Shown here: positions 1-8,965 of the stretch, piece after piece
How positions within the stretch are numbered: position 1 is the first letter of the stretch
Layout of the letters: the number at the start of each line of letters is the position of its first letter
Source: Stenotrophomonas bentonitica
Lineage (GTDB): Bacteria; Pseudomonadota; Gammaproteobacteria; Xanthomonadales; Xanthomonadaceae
Direction: 5' to 3'
NCBI RefSeq assembly: GCF_002887735.1
Contig: NZ_PKQP01000003.1
Span: 248,001 to 312,000, forward strand
Length of the DNA: 64,000 bases
Notes under the pieces: generated by a model
The model's input: the letters and a program-made list of their open reading frames with translations, nothing else
Databases searched by the model: none
What the model was told of the DNA's origin: nothing
Translations under genes and position numbers: made by a program

Positions 1-1
1 C

Positions 2-118
2 GACTTCCGCCAGGCCGATTCGGCTGGCAAGGCGTTCGAGACGCTGTACTACACCGCCGCGCTGCACACCGGCGTGCTGGTGACGCCGCCGTTCGTGGCG
101 GCGGCCCTGAAGGGCTGA
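2..118 (+). CDS. C-terminal end of an unidentified protein (5' truncated)
   Basis: An open frame enters from the left edge and gives 38 residues ending LVTPPFVAAALKG before a TGA. It has the GC-rich codon pattern of the neighbouring genes and is followed by a clean intrinsic terminator, so it is the end of a real gene. The visible tail has no recognisable motif. I do not assign a function. Confidence 0.6.
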   Translation, partial: DFRQADSAGKAFETLYYTAALHTGVLVTPPFVAAALKG

Positions 119-126
119 TCGAAGGC

Positions 127-147
127 GTGCCGACCAACGGTCGGCAC
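127..147. repeat. SMAG-like palindrome
   Basis: Perfect inverted repeat GTGCCGACC-AAC-GGTCGGCAC just after the first stop codon. It shares the CCGACCAACGGTCGG core with the elements at 16804, 40433 and 45122. It belongs to a dispersed extragenic palindrome family and has no coding role. Confidence 0.7.
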
Positions 148-167
148 CTACCGGTTCGCCAACAAGA

Positions 168-197
168 AACCCGCGCTGGCAGCAGCGCGGGTTTTTT
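168..197 (+). terminator. Rho-independent terminator
   Basis: A 10-bp stem (AACCCGCGCT pairing with AGCGCGGGTT) around a six-base loop runs straight into a T-run (TTTTTTGTTGTT). It ends the plus-strand transcript of the gene entering from the left. Confidence 0.85.
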
Positions 198-213
198 GTT
201 GTTCCGTCACCGG

Positions 214-236
214 GTAGTGCCGGCCGCTGGCCGGCA
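214..236. repeat. GTAG-type extragenic palindrome
   Basis: GTAG followed by TGCCGGCC-GCT-GGCCGGCA, an 8-bp perfect stem. The GTAG head plus hairpin is the SMAG layout. It lies between the terminator at 168 and the converging lpxO-like gene. Confidence 0.6.
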
Positions 237-256
237 ACCCCCTGAACCCCAAGGCC

Positions 257-1162
257 TCAGATCGCCCAGATCCCAGCAATCACCGCCACCACCAGGCCCC
301 ACTTGATCACCTGGTAGGCCACCACGCTGCGCTCGCGCAGCGCCTTGGCCTTCAGCCGCACCTTGTAGACGCTGCCGAAGGCCTTGTTAACGCCACCGGT
401 CGGGTCACCCGGCAGGTTTGGCGAGGCGCCACCGGCCAGCAGCGTGGACGCCACCGCGCGGTTGAACAGGCCCGGCAGGCCGAAGCGCAGCGGGCGGGCG
501 ATGTCGCAGAACAGGATCACGCGGTCGTCCGGCGTCTCGTTGTGCGCGTGGTGGATGTAGGTCTCATCGAACATCATCCACTCGCCATCACGCCAGCTCT
601 TCTTGATGCCATCCACCACGATGTAGCAGCCATCGTCGTTCGGCGTGGCCAGGCCCAGGTGCAGACGCAGCGAGCCGGCGAAGGGATCGCGGTGCGGGCG
701 CAGTTCGCTGCCCGAGGGCAGCTGGGCGAACATCGCCGCACGCACGTCCGGCAGTGATTCCAGCAGCGCGGTGGTCTTCGGGCACAGCGCCTTGGCCGAG
801 GGGTGCGAGGGGCCGTACCACTTCAGATAGAAGCGCTTCCAGCCGCGACGGAAGAACGAGTTGAAGCCGGCATCGTTGAACGTGCTGGACGCAGCGATCT
901 TGTCCGCGTCGCGCAGGGCCAGCGCTTCGTCGCGGATCATCTGCCAGTTCTGGCGCAGCGGCTCGAGCTGCGGGAATTCCTTGCCCGGGTCCAGGAAGGG
1001 CGTGGTCGGCACCTTCGAGAACGCATACATGATCACGTTGATCGGGGCCATGAAGCTTGAGTGGTCCAGCAGCTGGCGCGACCAGCGCGCGCGCACCTTG
1101 CCGCGGTAATGGATGTACAGCACGCAGGCGATGAACAGCCCTGCCAGCACGATCTTGATCAT
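257..1162 (-). CDS. lpxO: Lipid A / aspartyl-asparaginyl beta-hydroxylase family protein (LpxO-like)
   Basis: A 301-residue membrane-anchored Fe(II)/2-oxoglutarate dioxygenase, close to the usual LpxO length of about 300. LpxO adds a 2-hydroxyl to a secondary acyl chain of lipid A. One TM segment lies at each end (residues 3-18 and about 278-300). The iron facial triad is visible as H157-x-D159 in LRPHRDPF and His204 in the YIHHAHNET stretch, and Arg214 could hold the co-substrate. I use the ATG at 1162 because GGAGGA sits 7 bases upstream; a longer frame to 1321 has no ribosome site and an implausible Arg/Pro-rich leader. Distinguishing LpxO from a paralogue with another substrate would need an activity test. 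Confidence 0.8.
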   Translation of the reverse strand: MIKIVLAGLFIACVLYIHYRGKVRARWSRQLLDHSSFMAPINVIMYAFSKVPTTPFLDPGKEFPQLEPLRQNWQMIRDEALALRDADKIAASSTFNDAGFNSFFRRGWKRFYLKWYGPSHPSAKALCPKTTALLESLPDVRAAMFAQLPSGSELRPHRDPFAGSLRLHLGLATPNDDGCYIVVDGIKKSWRDGEWMMFDETYIHHAHNETPDDRVILFCDIARPLRFGLPGLFNRAVASTLLAGGASPNLPGDPTGGVNKAFGSVYKVRLKAKALRERSVVAYQVIKWGLVVAVIAGIWAI

Positions 1163-1637
1163 CAGTCTTCCTCCGGCACAGCCGGACCCGAAATGGTGGG
1201 GGCGATGCACGGAAGTGACCGGCACCGATACGGCGGCAGAGGGCGGGGACGTGCCGGAGAGGGGCGGCCGCCGATGTCGCGAACAACAGCATATGGTCCG
1301 CAGCGCCTGCGTCGCGGTCAAGCACAGGCTGGGCGATGTTCAGCGCCGGGTGACCCATGCAACCGCCTGCTGCGTTGGACGCACGGAAGCGTTGCCTGCC
1401 CCGCACTCCCCGGTGATCGCTGGCAACCCGCTGATATAGAACGAAATTATTCCAAACGATACAAGATTGTCCGCTTCAGCGTGACGAACTGTTCCACGCC
1501 GGGCGACGACATTTCTCCGACATCATCTGGATTCGTGTACTGGTGAGTACTAAAATTAACGAAATCTTTAGTTCCCACGATAAGCAGCACCGGTACGCCT
1601 GACGCATTGCGCCGACCGCCGGGTCGCACAGACCCCT
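1163..1637. promoter_or_regulatory. 475-bp divergent intergenic region, AT-rich in its right half
   Basis: No convincing gene on either strand; frames here are shadows with atypical composition. From about 1435 to 1575 the GC content falls well below the surroundings. A TAAAAT hexamer at 1551-1556 could be a -10 box for the kinase gene starting at 1638, but no good -35 is present at the right spacing, so a promoter is only suggested. Confidence 0.35.
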
Positions 1638-2291
1638 ATGAACACAATTGTTGCCTCGTGTGTCGATGACACCGCCCCCGCCGAGCTGCTCAAGCGCGGC
1701 GAACGCCTCCTGGAACCCGACGTCTACCGGACCTGCCTCAATGGCCAGCCGGCCGTGGTCAAGGATTACACCCGCTATCGCGGCACCCCGCTGTCGCCGA
1801 TCGCCCGCCTCTTGGTCCGCCGCGAGGCGCGCATCCTGCAGCGCCTGAGCGGCTGGAAGCACGCGCCGGCCCTGCTCGGCACCATCGGTGGCCTCGCCCT
1901 GGGCATGGAGTTCATTCCCGGCCAGACCCTGAGCGCGGCCCAGTCGGTCGGCATCGAGGTCTTCGAGCAGCTGCAGTACGCGCTCACACGCCTGCATGCC
2001 GCCGGCATCACCCACAACGATCTGCATGGCACCAACGTGATGGTCAGCGGTGGCGTGCCGGTGCTGGTGGATTTCACGTCGGCCTGGCGCAGCCCGCGCT
2101 GGCTGCCGGTGCACCCCGTGTCGCGCCAGCTGCGCCGCAGCGACATGAAGAACCTGCTGAAGATGCGCCAGCGCCTGACCGGCGAGCGCCCCAGCGCCTC
2201 CGAGGCGGCCCAGGTGGCCGACCCGCGATGGGTCGCCGGCGTACGCGTGGCCTGGAAGCGCTTCTACCGCTGGTTCAAGGGCCACGCCTGA
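1638..2291 (+). CDS. RIO/WaaP-like small kinase
   Basis: A 217-residue compact protein-kinase-fold protein. Visible motifs: a candidate ATP-binding lysine K42 (VVKDYTR), catalytic loop HNDLHGTN with D128 and N133, and the metal-binding DFT with D145. The lobes are short, as in lipopolysaccharide heptose/Kdo kinases (WaaP, KdkA) and RIO-type proteins rather than full Ser/Thr kinases. With a lipid A hydroxylase divergently upstream, a role in lipopolysaccharide core phosphorylation is reasonable but is inference. The ATG at 1638 follows the AT-rich leader. Confidence 0.65.
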   Translation: MNTIVASCVDDTAPAELLKRGERLLEPDVYRTCLNGQPAVVKDYTRYRGTPLSPIARLLVRREARILQRLSGWKHAPALLGTIGGLALGMEFIPGQTLSAAQSVGIEVFEQLQYALTRLHAAGITHNDLHGTNVMVSGGVPVLVDFTSAWRSPRWLPVHPVSRQLRRSDMKNLLKMRQRLTGERPSASEAAQVADPRWVAGVRVAWKRFYRWFKGHA

Positions 2292-2320
2292 CAGCGCGCG
2301 CCCGTGGGCAGGCCGGCGCG

Positions 2321-2752
<432 letters not shown>

Positions 2753-2785
2753 TTATCCTTAGCGTATACCCCGCGGAGCCGCAGC

Positions 2786-3049
2786 ATGATCGACCTCAAC
2801 CATCTGGATGACCTCGCCCGCCGCCTGAGCGACATGGTCCCGCCGGGCCTGCGCCAGTCGCGCGAAGAACTGCAGGCCACCTTCAAGACGGCGCTGCAGG
2901 CCGGGCTGGGCAAGCTGGACCTGGTCACCCGCGAGGAATTCGATGTGCAGCGTGCCGTGCTGCTGCGGACCCGCGAGAAGCTGGAGGCGCTGGAGAAGGC
3001 GGTGGCCGAGCTGGAAGCGCGTGGCGGTTCGGCTGCGCCGCGCGAGTAA
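2786..3049 (+). CDS. ubiK: Ubiquinone biosynthesis accessory factor UbiK (BMFP family)
   Basis: An 87-residue protein, the normal length of the YqiC/BMFP family. It begins with the amphipathic N-terminal helix (LDDLARRLSDMVPPGL) and ends with a coiled coil (about residues 50-80, heptads of Leu/Val with Glu/Lys). In enterobacteria it acts with UbiJ in the Ubi protein complex for aerobic ubiquinone synthesis and can promote membrane association. It is transcribed divergently from glnB. Confidence 0.85.
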   Translation: MIDLNHLDDLARRLSDMVPPGLRQSREELQATFKTALQAGLGKLDLVTREEFDVQRAVLLRTREKLEALEKAVAELEARGGSAAPRE

Positions 3050-3071
3050 GCCGGGCTTGCGCTGACGCGCG

Positions 3072-3911
3072 TCAGGCGTCCTGCAGCACGAACCGCTCGA
3101 TCGCCAGCGCCACGCCGTCCTCGGCGTTGGTCGCGGTCTCGAAGCGCGCCGTCTGCTTGACCGCCGGAATCGCGTTGCCCATGGCGACGCTGGTCCCGGC
3201 GAACTGCAGCATGGTCAGGTCGTTCTCCTGGTCGCCCACGGCCATCACGTTGGCCCGGTCCACGCCCAGATGCGCGGCCAGCTTCTCCAGGCTCGGCCCC
3301 TTCCCGGCCCGGTGGTCGAACACCTCGAGGAAGAACGGCGCGCTCTTGAGCACCGCGAAGCGGGCGGTCAGTTCCGAGGGCAGGCGCTGGATCGCGGCAT
3401 CCAGCACCGCGGGTTCGTCGATCATCATCAGTTTGATGAACTGCATGGCCGGGTCCATGTCCTCGACCCGGCGATACGACAGCGGCACGTTCGACAGGTG
3501 CGAATCGGCCACGGTGTAGTGGCTGATGTCCTGGTTGGGCGTGTACATGCGCCGGCCATCGAGCGCCTGGAAGTGGATACCGAGTTCGCGTGAGATCCGC
3601 TCACAGAACACGAAGTCCTCGAAGCTCAGCGGAAACTCGACCACGCGCTGGCCGTTGCCGATGTTCTGCACCAGCGCGCCGTTGCAGGCGATGCAGTAAT
3701 CCTGCTCGCCGTGGATACCCAGCTGCTGCAGGAACGGCGCCATGCCAGACACCGGTCGGCCGCTGGCCAGCACCACCTGCACGCCCTGCGCGCGGGCGCG
3801 GGCGATGGCCTGCATGACCCGGGGCGTGAGCGTGTGTGCGGGATCGAGCAGGGTCCCGTCCATGTCGATGGCGACCAGTTCGATGGGGCCGGAGCGGTGG
3901 TGCATATCCAT
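3072..3911 (-). CDS. Cof-type HAD-IIB phosphatase (YidA-like)
   Basis: A 279-residue HAD hydrolase, near the length of E. coli YidA (270). Motif I DMDGTLLD supplies the nucleophile and acid Asp, motif II is VVLASGRP, and motif IV is GDQENDLTML with a lysine ahead (HRAGKGPSL). The C2-type cap lies between motifs II and III. Members dephosphorylate sugar phosphates or other small metabolites with Mg2+. The start at 3911 (MDMHHRSG) is the first in-frame ATG compatible with the fold; 3905 is an alternative. The frame continues open to 4625 antisense to comM, which I do not use. Confidence 0.8.
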   Translation of the reverse strand: MDMHHRSGPIELVAIDMDGTLLDPAHTLTPRVMQAIARARAQGVQVVLASGRPVSGMAPFLQQLGIHGEQDYCIACNGALVQNIGNGQRVVEFPLSFEDFVFCERISRELGIHFQALDGRRMYTPNQDISHYTVADSHLSNVPLSYRRVEDMDPAMQFIKLMMIDEPAVLDAAIQRLPSELTARFAVLKSAPFFLEVFDHRAGKGPSLEKLAAHLGVDRANVMAVGDQENDLTMLQFAGTSVAMGNAIPAVKQTARFETATNAEDGVALAIERFVLQDA

Positions 3912-4071
3912 GGTGTTCGACGGCGTGGTGCGTGGGGGCATCCAGTCTAGCGGGAGTGCCTGGACACTGCGCCAACGTTTGCCTACCCCACGGCGGGGCA
4001 AGCGCTGATGGATTGCGGTCTCCGTGCCCTGCCATTGTTCCTGGCATGCCGCAGACCCCGGAAACAACCGC

Positions 4072-5574
4072 ATGAGCCTCGCGCTGGTGCACAGCCGTGC
4101 CCGCGCCGGTGTAAAAGCCCCCGCCGTGCGCATCGAAGTATTCCTGTCCGGCGGGTTGCCGCACACCCAGATCGTCGGGCTGCCCGCTGCGGCCGTGCGG
4201 GAGTCGCGCGACCGGGTGCGCGCCGCGCTGATCTGCGCGCGGTTCGAGTTTCCCCAGCGGCGGATCACCATCAACCTGGCCCCGGCTGATCTGCCCAAGG
4301 AAGGCGGCCGATTCGATCTGGCCATTGCGCTCGGCATCCTCGCCGCCAGTGGCCAGATCGATGCGCAATCCCTGAACAGGTACGAATTCCTGGGCGAGCT
4401 GGCCCTCACCGGCGAGCTGCGCGGTGTAGACGGTGTCCTGCCTGCCGCGATCGCAGCCGCCGGGGATGGCCGGAGCCTGATCGTGGCTGCGGCCAACAGT
4501 GAAGAGGCGGCGTTGGCCCAACATGCCGACGTACGCATCGCACGCACTCTGCTGGAAGTCTGCAGCGCCCTTGAAAGCGGCACGCTGCCACCGGCTGTGG
4601 CCGCCGCCACGGTGCCGGTCAGCATTCCCGACCTGCGCGATGTGCGCGGGCAGCTGCAGGCGCGCCGGGCGCTGGAAGTGGCCGCCGCCGGCGGGCATCA
4701 CCTGTTGCTGCTTGGCACGCCGGGCTGCGGCAAGACGCTGCTGGCGTCGCGTCTGCCCGGCATCCTGCCCGCGGCCAGCGAGCTCGAGGCCCTGGAAGCG
4801 GCGACCATTGCCTCATGCAGCGGTCAGGGCATTGATGCGGGGCGCTGGCGGCAGCGGCCGTATAGGGCGCCGCACCATACCGCCAGCGCGGTGGCGCTGA
4901 TCGGCGGCGGCTCGCATCCCAGGCCAGGCGAGATCTCGTTGGCACACAACGGGGTGCTGTTTCTGGATGAGCTGCCCGAATGGAGCCGGCACGCGCTCGA
5001 GGTCATGCGCGAGCCGATCGAATCCGGGGTGGCCGTGGTCAGCCGCGCGGCAAGGACGGAGCGCTTTCCCGCGCGGTTTCAGCTGGTTGCGGCGATGAAC
5101 CCCTGCCCGTGCGGCTGGGCGGGCGATCGCAGTGGCCGCTGCCTCTGCAGCGAAGAGGTGATCCAGCGTTACCGGGGGCGGGTTTCCGGGCCCTTGATGG
5201 ACCGCATCGACCTGCATGTCGAGGTGCCGCGGCTGGACCCGCGCGAGCTGCGCGATGACGCGCCGCTGGGCGAAGACAGCGCGAGTGTTCGCGCCCGGGT
5301 GGTGGCCGCGCGGGACGTGCAGCTGCTGCGCAGCGGAAAGGCCAATGCCCAGCTGCTGCCGTTCGAGCTGAGCGCGCATTGCCGGTTGTCGCGGGAGGAT
5401 CAGCAACTGCTGGAGGACGCCGTGGAGCGACTGCAGCTGTCAGCGCGCTCGATGCATCGCATTCTGCGGGTGGCGCGGACGTTGGCGGATCTGGGGCATG
5501 CCCAAGACATCGAGACCGCGCATGTGGCGGAGGCGATCGGGTATCGGCAGTTGGATCGGGGTGGGGGGACGTGA
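4072..5574 (+). CDS. comM: YifB/ComM family Mg-chelatase-like AAA+ ATPase
   Basis: 500 residues. The N-terminal YifB domain has the typical VEVFLSGGLP-like opening and the segment LPKEGGRFDLAIALGIL. The AAA+ module has Walker A GTPGCGKT (about residue 215), Walker B VLFLDELPEW and a Mg-chelatase C-terminal domain with Cys residues (CPCGWAGDRSGRCLCS). ComM is a hexameric helicase that extends branch migration when incoming DNA is integrated during natural transformation. The ATG at 4072 is preferred to an upstream start at 4024, whose extra 16 residues do not match the family. Its end marks the left border of the low-GC lanthipeptide island. Confidence 0.9.
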   Translation: MSLALVHSRARAGVKAPAVRIEVFLSGGLPHTQIVGLPAAAVRESRDRVRAALICARFEFPQRRITINLAPADLPKEGGRFDLAIALGILAASGQIDAQSLNRYEFLGELALTGELRGVDGVLPAAIAAAGDGRSLIVAAANSEEAALAQHADVRIARTLLEVCSALESGTLPPAVAAATVPVSIPDLRDVRGQLQARRALEVAAAGGHHLLLLGTPGCGKTLLASRLPGILPAASELEALEAATIASCSGQGIDAGRWRQRPYRAPHHTASAVALIGGGSHPRPGEISLAHNGVLFLDELPEWSRHALEVMREPIESGVAVVSRAARTERFPARFQLVAAMNPCPCGWAGDRSGRCLCSEEVIQRYRGRVSGPLMDRIDLHVEVPRLDPRELRDDAPLGEDSASVRARVVAARDVQLLRSGKANAQLLPFELSAHCRLSREDQQLLEDAVERLQLSARSMHRILRVARTLADLGHAQDIETAHVAEAIGYRQLDRGGGT

Positions 5575-5608
5575 TGCGGCACAAGCCGGCGAAGTCCGAG
5601 CCATCAGC

Positions 5609-5625
5609 TTGCCGGTAGCCGGCAA
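5609..5625. repeat. Short extragenic hairpin after comM
   Basis: TTGCCGG-TAG-CCGGCAA, a 7-bp perfect stem with a 3-base loop, 34 bp after the comM stop. It has no T-run on either strand, so it is not a classic terminator. Confidence 0.4.
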
Positions 5626-5635
5626 AGCCGTCAGG

Positions 5636-5675
5636 CGGCTAAGCGGCTAAGCGGCTAAGCGGCTAAGCGGCTAAG
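5636..5675. repeat. Five tandem copies of the octamer CGGCTAAG
   Basis: CGGCTAAG is repeated exactly five times, followed by a partial CGG. The last copy overlaps the stop codon of the ABC ATPase gene on the minus strand (…GTG GCC GCT TAG, stop at 5673-5671), so the array reads as successive TAG triplets every 8 bases after the stop, cycling through all frames. Simple slippage-prone DNA at the edge of the island. Confidence 0.9.
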
Positions 5676-6366
5676 CGGCCACAAGATTCACATCGAGCCT
5701 GAATCTGTCACTGAGGGTACCGTCCACGAAGTGCACGTTTCTGGTCGCCTTCAGGGCGAGATCAGGATCATGGGTGACCATGATGATTGTGGCGCCGCCA
5801 GCGTTGATCTCCTGCAGCAGCTCCATGACAGTTCCCGCCATCTCGGCGTCCAGATTGCCTGTTGGCTCATCCGCCAGCAGGAGCCGCGGGCGGCCAGCCA
5901 ACGCTCGCGCGATGGCTGCGCGCTGCTGCTGTCCACCAGACAGTGCTCGCGGAAAGTGATGCATCCGGGAGCCGAGGCCGACACGCTGCAGTACGCGGAT
6001 GATTCTTTCAGTGCGCTCTTTCACGCCGAGTCCGCGATACCTCAAGGGCACATCGACATTGTCGTAGAGTGTCAGATCAGGGATCAGATTAAAGCCCTGG
6101 AAGATGAAACCAACCTTTTCATTCCTGATCCGACTTCGATTGCCGTCACTGAGTGTGGACACATCCCGGCCATCGAGCGTGTACGTACCCGTCGTCACAC
6201 CCTCCAAAAGACCAGCAATGTTGAGCAATGTGGACTTGCCAGAGCCCGAGGGACCGGTGACAGCGAGGAACTCCCCTTCGCCTACGTGAAGGTCAACCTC
6301 CCTCAAGGCATGCGTTCGCACCTGTTCGACCTGAAAGACCTTGCTCAATCCCTGCATTCTCAACAT
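5671..6366 (-). CDS. ABC transporter ATP-binding protein (MacB/LolD type), lanthipeptide cluster
   Basis: A 231-residue stand-alone ATPase. Walker A GPSGSGKST (about residue 40), Q-loop FIFQGFNLIP, signature LSGGQQQRAAIARAL, Walker B LLLADEPTGNLD and H-loop MVTHD are all intact. It belongs to the family that powers FtsX-fold permeases (MacB, LolD, bacitracin and lantibiotic immunity pumps). It is the last gene of the minus-strand operon that begins with the precursor peptide, 50 bp after the second permease, so it most likely energises the two FtsX-like permeases for export or self-protection. GC content is lower than in the core genes on either side. Confidence 0.85.
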   Translation of the reverse strand: MLRMQGLSKVFQVEQVRTHALREVDLHVGEGEFLAVTGPSGSGKSTLLNIAGLLEGVTTGTYTLDGRDVSTLSDGNRSRIRNEKVGFIFQGFNLIPDLTLYDNVDVPLRYRGLGVKERTERIIRVLQRVGLGSRMHHFPRALSGGQQQRAAIARALAGRPRLLLADEPTGNLDAEMAGTVMELLQEINAGGATIIMVTHDPDLALKATRNVHFVDGTLSDRFRLDVNLVAA

Positions 6367-6416
6367 CTTCCACCTCGCGCTTTAGGGAGACGCCTTTCAG
6401 GCGCCCTTAGATCAAT

Positions 6417-7631
6417 TCAGAACGACCGGATCGCCTGAACAGGCGTGATCATCGATGCCTTCAGCGCCGGCGCAAGTACTGCGAACTGGCCGAGTATCCA
6501 TAGCGCCGCGGCGCCAAGTGGCAAGTACATCGCGGGCAGCCGGGGCAATTCATAGAAGCGCATCAGCGCCAGATTCAGTCCGTAGGCCAGCACCAGGCCT
6601 GCGGCGACGCCGACGCTCACGATCATGAAATTTTCGATCTGGAAGTAGCGAAGCACGTCCCATCGTGTTGCTCCCAATGCGCGGCGGATACCGATCTGCT
6701 TGCGGCGCTGCTCCACCCAGTAGCTCGCCAACCCGCCGATGCCGAGTGCAGTAGCACCGAGGAGCGCGGCGATGACGCCCGCCAGAAGTCCCATCATCAC
6801 CGTTGCATCATGGAAGAACTCTGTACGGAGCTCACTCAACGTTCGACTGGCGGATTGATCGAAGACCACATCAGGGGCGGCAGATGACACCACCCTTGCT
6901 ACTTGGCCAAATACCCGCGGGAGATCGTCGGGCATTGCTCGAACGATGTAACGTCCTGCAAGGTATGGCCCAGGACTTGCTGGCACGAAGAGGGACCAAT
7001 CATTTCCCAAGGCCTCGCCGCCGCCGGGTTGCGAGATGATGAGATGCTCGACGACGCCGATGACAGTGAATCGCGTATCCAACGCCCACAGGCTCCGCCC
7101 CACGGCGCTCTGGCCGGGCCAATAGCGCTCCGCCAATTGTTGGGTGATCAGCACGGGCGCATTCGAAGGGACGTACTGCGCAACAGGTGTGTACTCCGCC
7201 GGCTCTGGCATCCTGCCCGCGACAAGCCTCAAGCTCAACGCCTGGAGCGCAGCGGAGTCTCCCAGGTAGAAATCCAGCACGCCACCAGGTTGCTCCAGCG
7301 CCTCGTCGGTGCTCACGCCGGCCCGGATTCCCGGCTCTCCAAAAGGCACAGCGCTTATCACCCCCACCGACTCGACACCGGGAATCGCCCTGAGGGCACT
7401 CATCACACGGGCATTGATGTCATTGGCGTTGTCCGAGCTGAAACCAGAGAGTTGAACGACACCAAGCGCAGACTCCTGGATCCCGCTGTCCAGATTCAGT
7501 GCCCGACGTCTTTCCATAAACATGAAGATTGCATTGCAGAGCACTGCGCATGCCAGTGCAATCTCCGCTGCTATCAGAAACGTGGCCAATCGATGCTTTC
7601 GCAGGGCGGCGACGATGATTCCCACTTGCAT
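6417..7631 (-). CDS. FtsX/MacB-type ABC permease (second permease of the cluster)
   Basis: 404 residues. One TM near the N-terminus (about residues 18-40), then an extracytoplasmic MacB-like domain of about 230 residues, then three C-terminal TM segments framing the FtsX core, including EQRRKQIGIRRALGA, which is typical of this fold. The ATG at 7631 follows GGAG at a good spacing; an upstream extension to 7883 would be antisense-like Pro/His-rich sequence. It is only 11 bp downstream of the first permease. The two probably form a heterodimer driven by the ATPase at 5671-6366. Confidence 0.8.
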   Translation of the reverse strand: MQVGIIVAALRKHRLATFLIAAEIALACAVLCNAIFMFMERRRALNLDSGIQESALGVVQLSGFSSDNANDINARVMSALRAIPGVESVGVISAVPFGEPGIRAGVSTDEALEQPGGVLDFYLGDSAALQALSLRLVAGRMPEPAEYTPVAQYVPSNAPVLITQQLAERYWPGQSAVGRSLWALDTRFTVIGVVEHLIISQPGGGEALGNDWSLFVPASPGPYLAGRYIVRAMPDDLPRVFGQVARVVSSAAPDVVFDQSASRTLSELRTEFFHDATVMMGLLAGVIAALLGATALGIGGLASYWVEQRRKQIGIRRALGATRWDVLRYFQIENFMIVSVGVAAGLVLAYGLNLALMRFYELPRLPAMYLPLGAAALWILGQFAVLAPALKASMITPVQAIRSF

Positions 7632-7642
7632 GATGGACTCCG

Positions 7643-8965
7643 CTATAGCAGCTTCAATTGGGCCACTGGCTGGATCGAGCTGGCCCGGTAGGCCGGAAGG
7701 GCACCGGCCAGCAAACTGCTCACCAAAGACAGGACAAACGTAGCGATGAACATGGTGACGTCCAGGCGTATCAGGTCTGCGTATGCCACCGGCTGGATGC
7801 GGATCGCCCATAAGGCGAACAGAGTCAGAAGCAGGCCAGCGACCCCACCAATGATGCCAATGACCCCCGCCTCCACAAGGCACTGCGTAAACACCGCTGT
7901 CCTGCTCGCTCCCAACGCCCGCCGCAGTCCAATCTCCCCGCCATGCCTCATGAACTTGGCCAGCAACAGGCCCACGACATTCGCCAAGCAGATGATGAGA
8001 AAAGCGAATGACAGAACGGCCTGAACCTTCACATCACTGGGTACGACGCGATTGAAGTCCAGCCACTCCATCAGCGATGGCATACGAGTGTTCTGGTCAT
8101 GCGCAATACGACCCAGGCGCTTCTGCTCGCTGGCATAGTTGGCGAGATAGCGACGGTAATTTGCGACCTTCTCCCGACTGCCAAGCTCCACCCATACACC
8201 GACCGCCACGCACGGTGACCCCTGCAGGACGCCGGTGCGCTCTGGGGCGGCCCAGCACGTAAAGGGCTGGAAGTCCCCTTCGTTTATCTCAAGGCTCGCT
8301 GACATCGGGAGAAGGACATCATCGGCTGCGCCATAGAATCCCGAGGTCTTGCCACCAGAGAAGCGCCCCCCTCGGATTTTGTAAAACAGGGGCGCAGGGC
8401 GCCATGGCTTGAGTACGCCTATTACTTGCAGCTTCGCATCTTTGACCGTGAGGGTCTGACCGACGCTGTCACGACCTCCAAACAGTTGCCGATTCAGGCG
8501 ATCGGATATGACAACTACCCGGCTGCGCCGCCCATCGTCCTCCTGCGTCCACGCTCGCCCGTACTGAATCGGCACCTCGAACATCGGGAAAAAGTCGGCT
8601 GTGGTCGAGGTCGAAGACACCATCAATGGAACGGTACCGGCCAGATCTGATCGTACTTTCACCGGGCTCGACACGACCATCGTCTGCCTGTCGGCCTGGC
8701 TGGACGACCACAGATCGTGGGCAGTCCGGTAATCCAGTACGTCATACGGCTCGCGTCCTCTGGAAGCAGGGTTCACATCGACCTGAGGGTAGAAGATGCG
8801 GGCACTCTTTCCCGGAAGTGGATCGCCCGACAGCAGTCGCATGACGGTCAGCGTAGCCATGCAGGCACCAATACCGACGGCGATCGCCAGAACCATCAAT
8901 CCGGTGACGACCTTGCTTCTCGCTGCATTGTGCAGAGCGACCTTGACGTAGTAGAAAATCATCAT
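7643..8965 (-). CDS. FtsX/MacB-type ABC permease (first permease of the cluster)
   Basis: 440 residues with the same plan as the next gene: N-terminal TM (about residues 16-40), large periplasmic domain, three C-terminal TMs and the FtsX hallmark RHGGEIGLRRALGASR. Its ATG at 8965 overlaps the upstream stop as ATGATGA, so translation is probably coupled to the exporter gene. In Gram-negative bacteria such MacB-type units move substrates from the periplasm to the outside with a TolC-like channel; no adaptor or TolC gene is nearby, so partners would be encoded elsewhere. Confidence 0.8.
   Translation of the reverse strand: MMIFYYVKVALHNAARSKVVTGLMVLAIAVGIGACMATLTVMRLLSGDPLPGKSARIFYPQVDVNPASRGREPYDVLDYRTAHDLWSSSQADRQTMVVSSPVKVRSDLAGTVPLMVSSTSTTADFFPMFEVPIQYGRAWTQEDDGRRSRVVVISDRLNRQLFGGRDSVGQTLTVKDAKLQVIGVLKPWRPAPLFYKIRGGRFSGGKTSGFYGAADDVLLPMSASLEINEGDFQPFTCWAAPERTGVLQGSPCVAVGVWVELGSREKVANYRRYLANYASEQKRLGRIAHDQNTRMPSLMEWLDFNRVVPSDVKVQAVLSFAFLIICLANVVGLLLAKFMRHGGEIGLRRALGASRTAVFTQCLVEAGVIGIIGGVAGLLLTLFALWAIRIQPVAYADLIRLDVTMFIATFVLSLVSSLLAGALPAYRASSIQPVAQLKLL

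Noticed and set aside
5636..5675. CRISPR-like array
   Set aside because: Units are 8 bp and contiguous with no spacers; same for the array at 45261.
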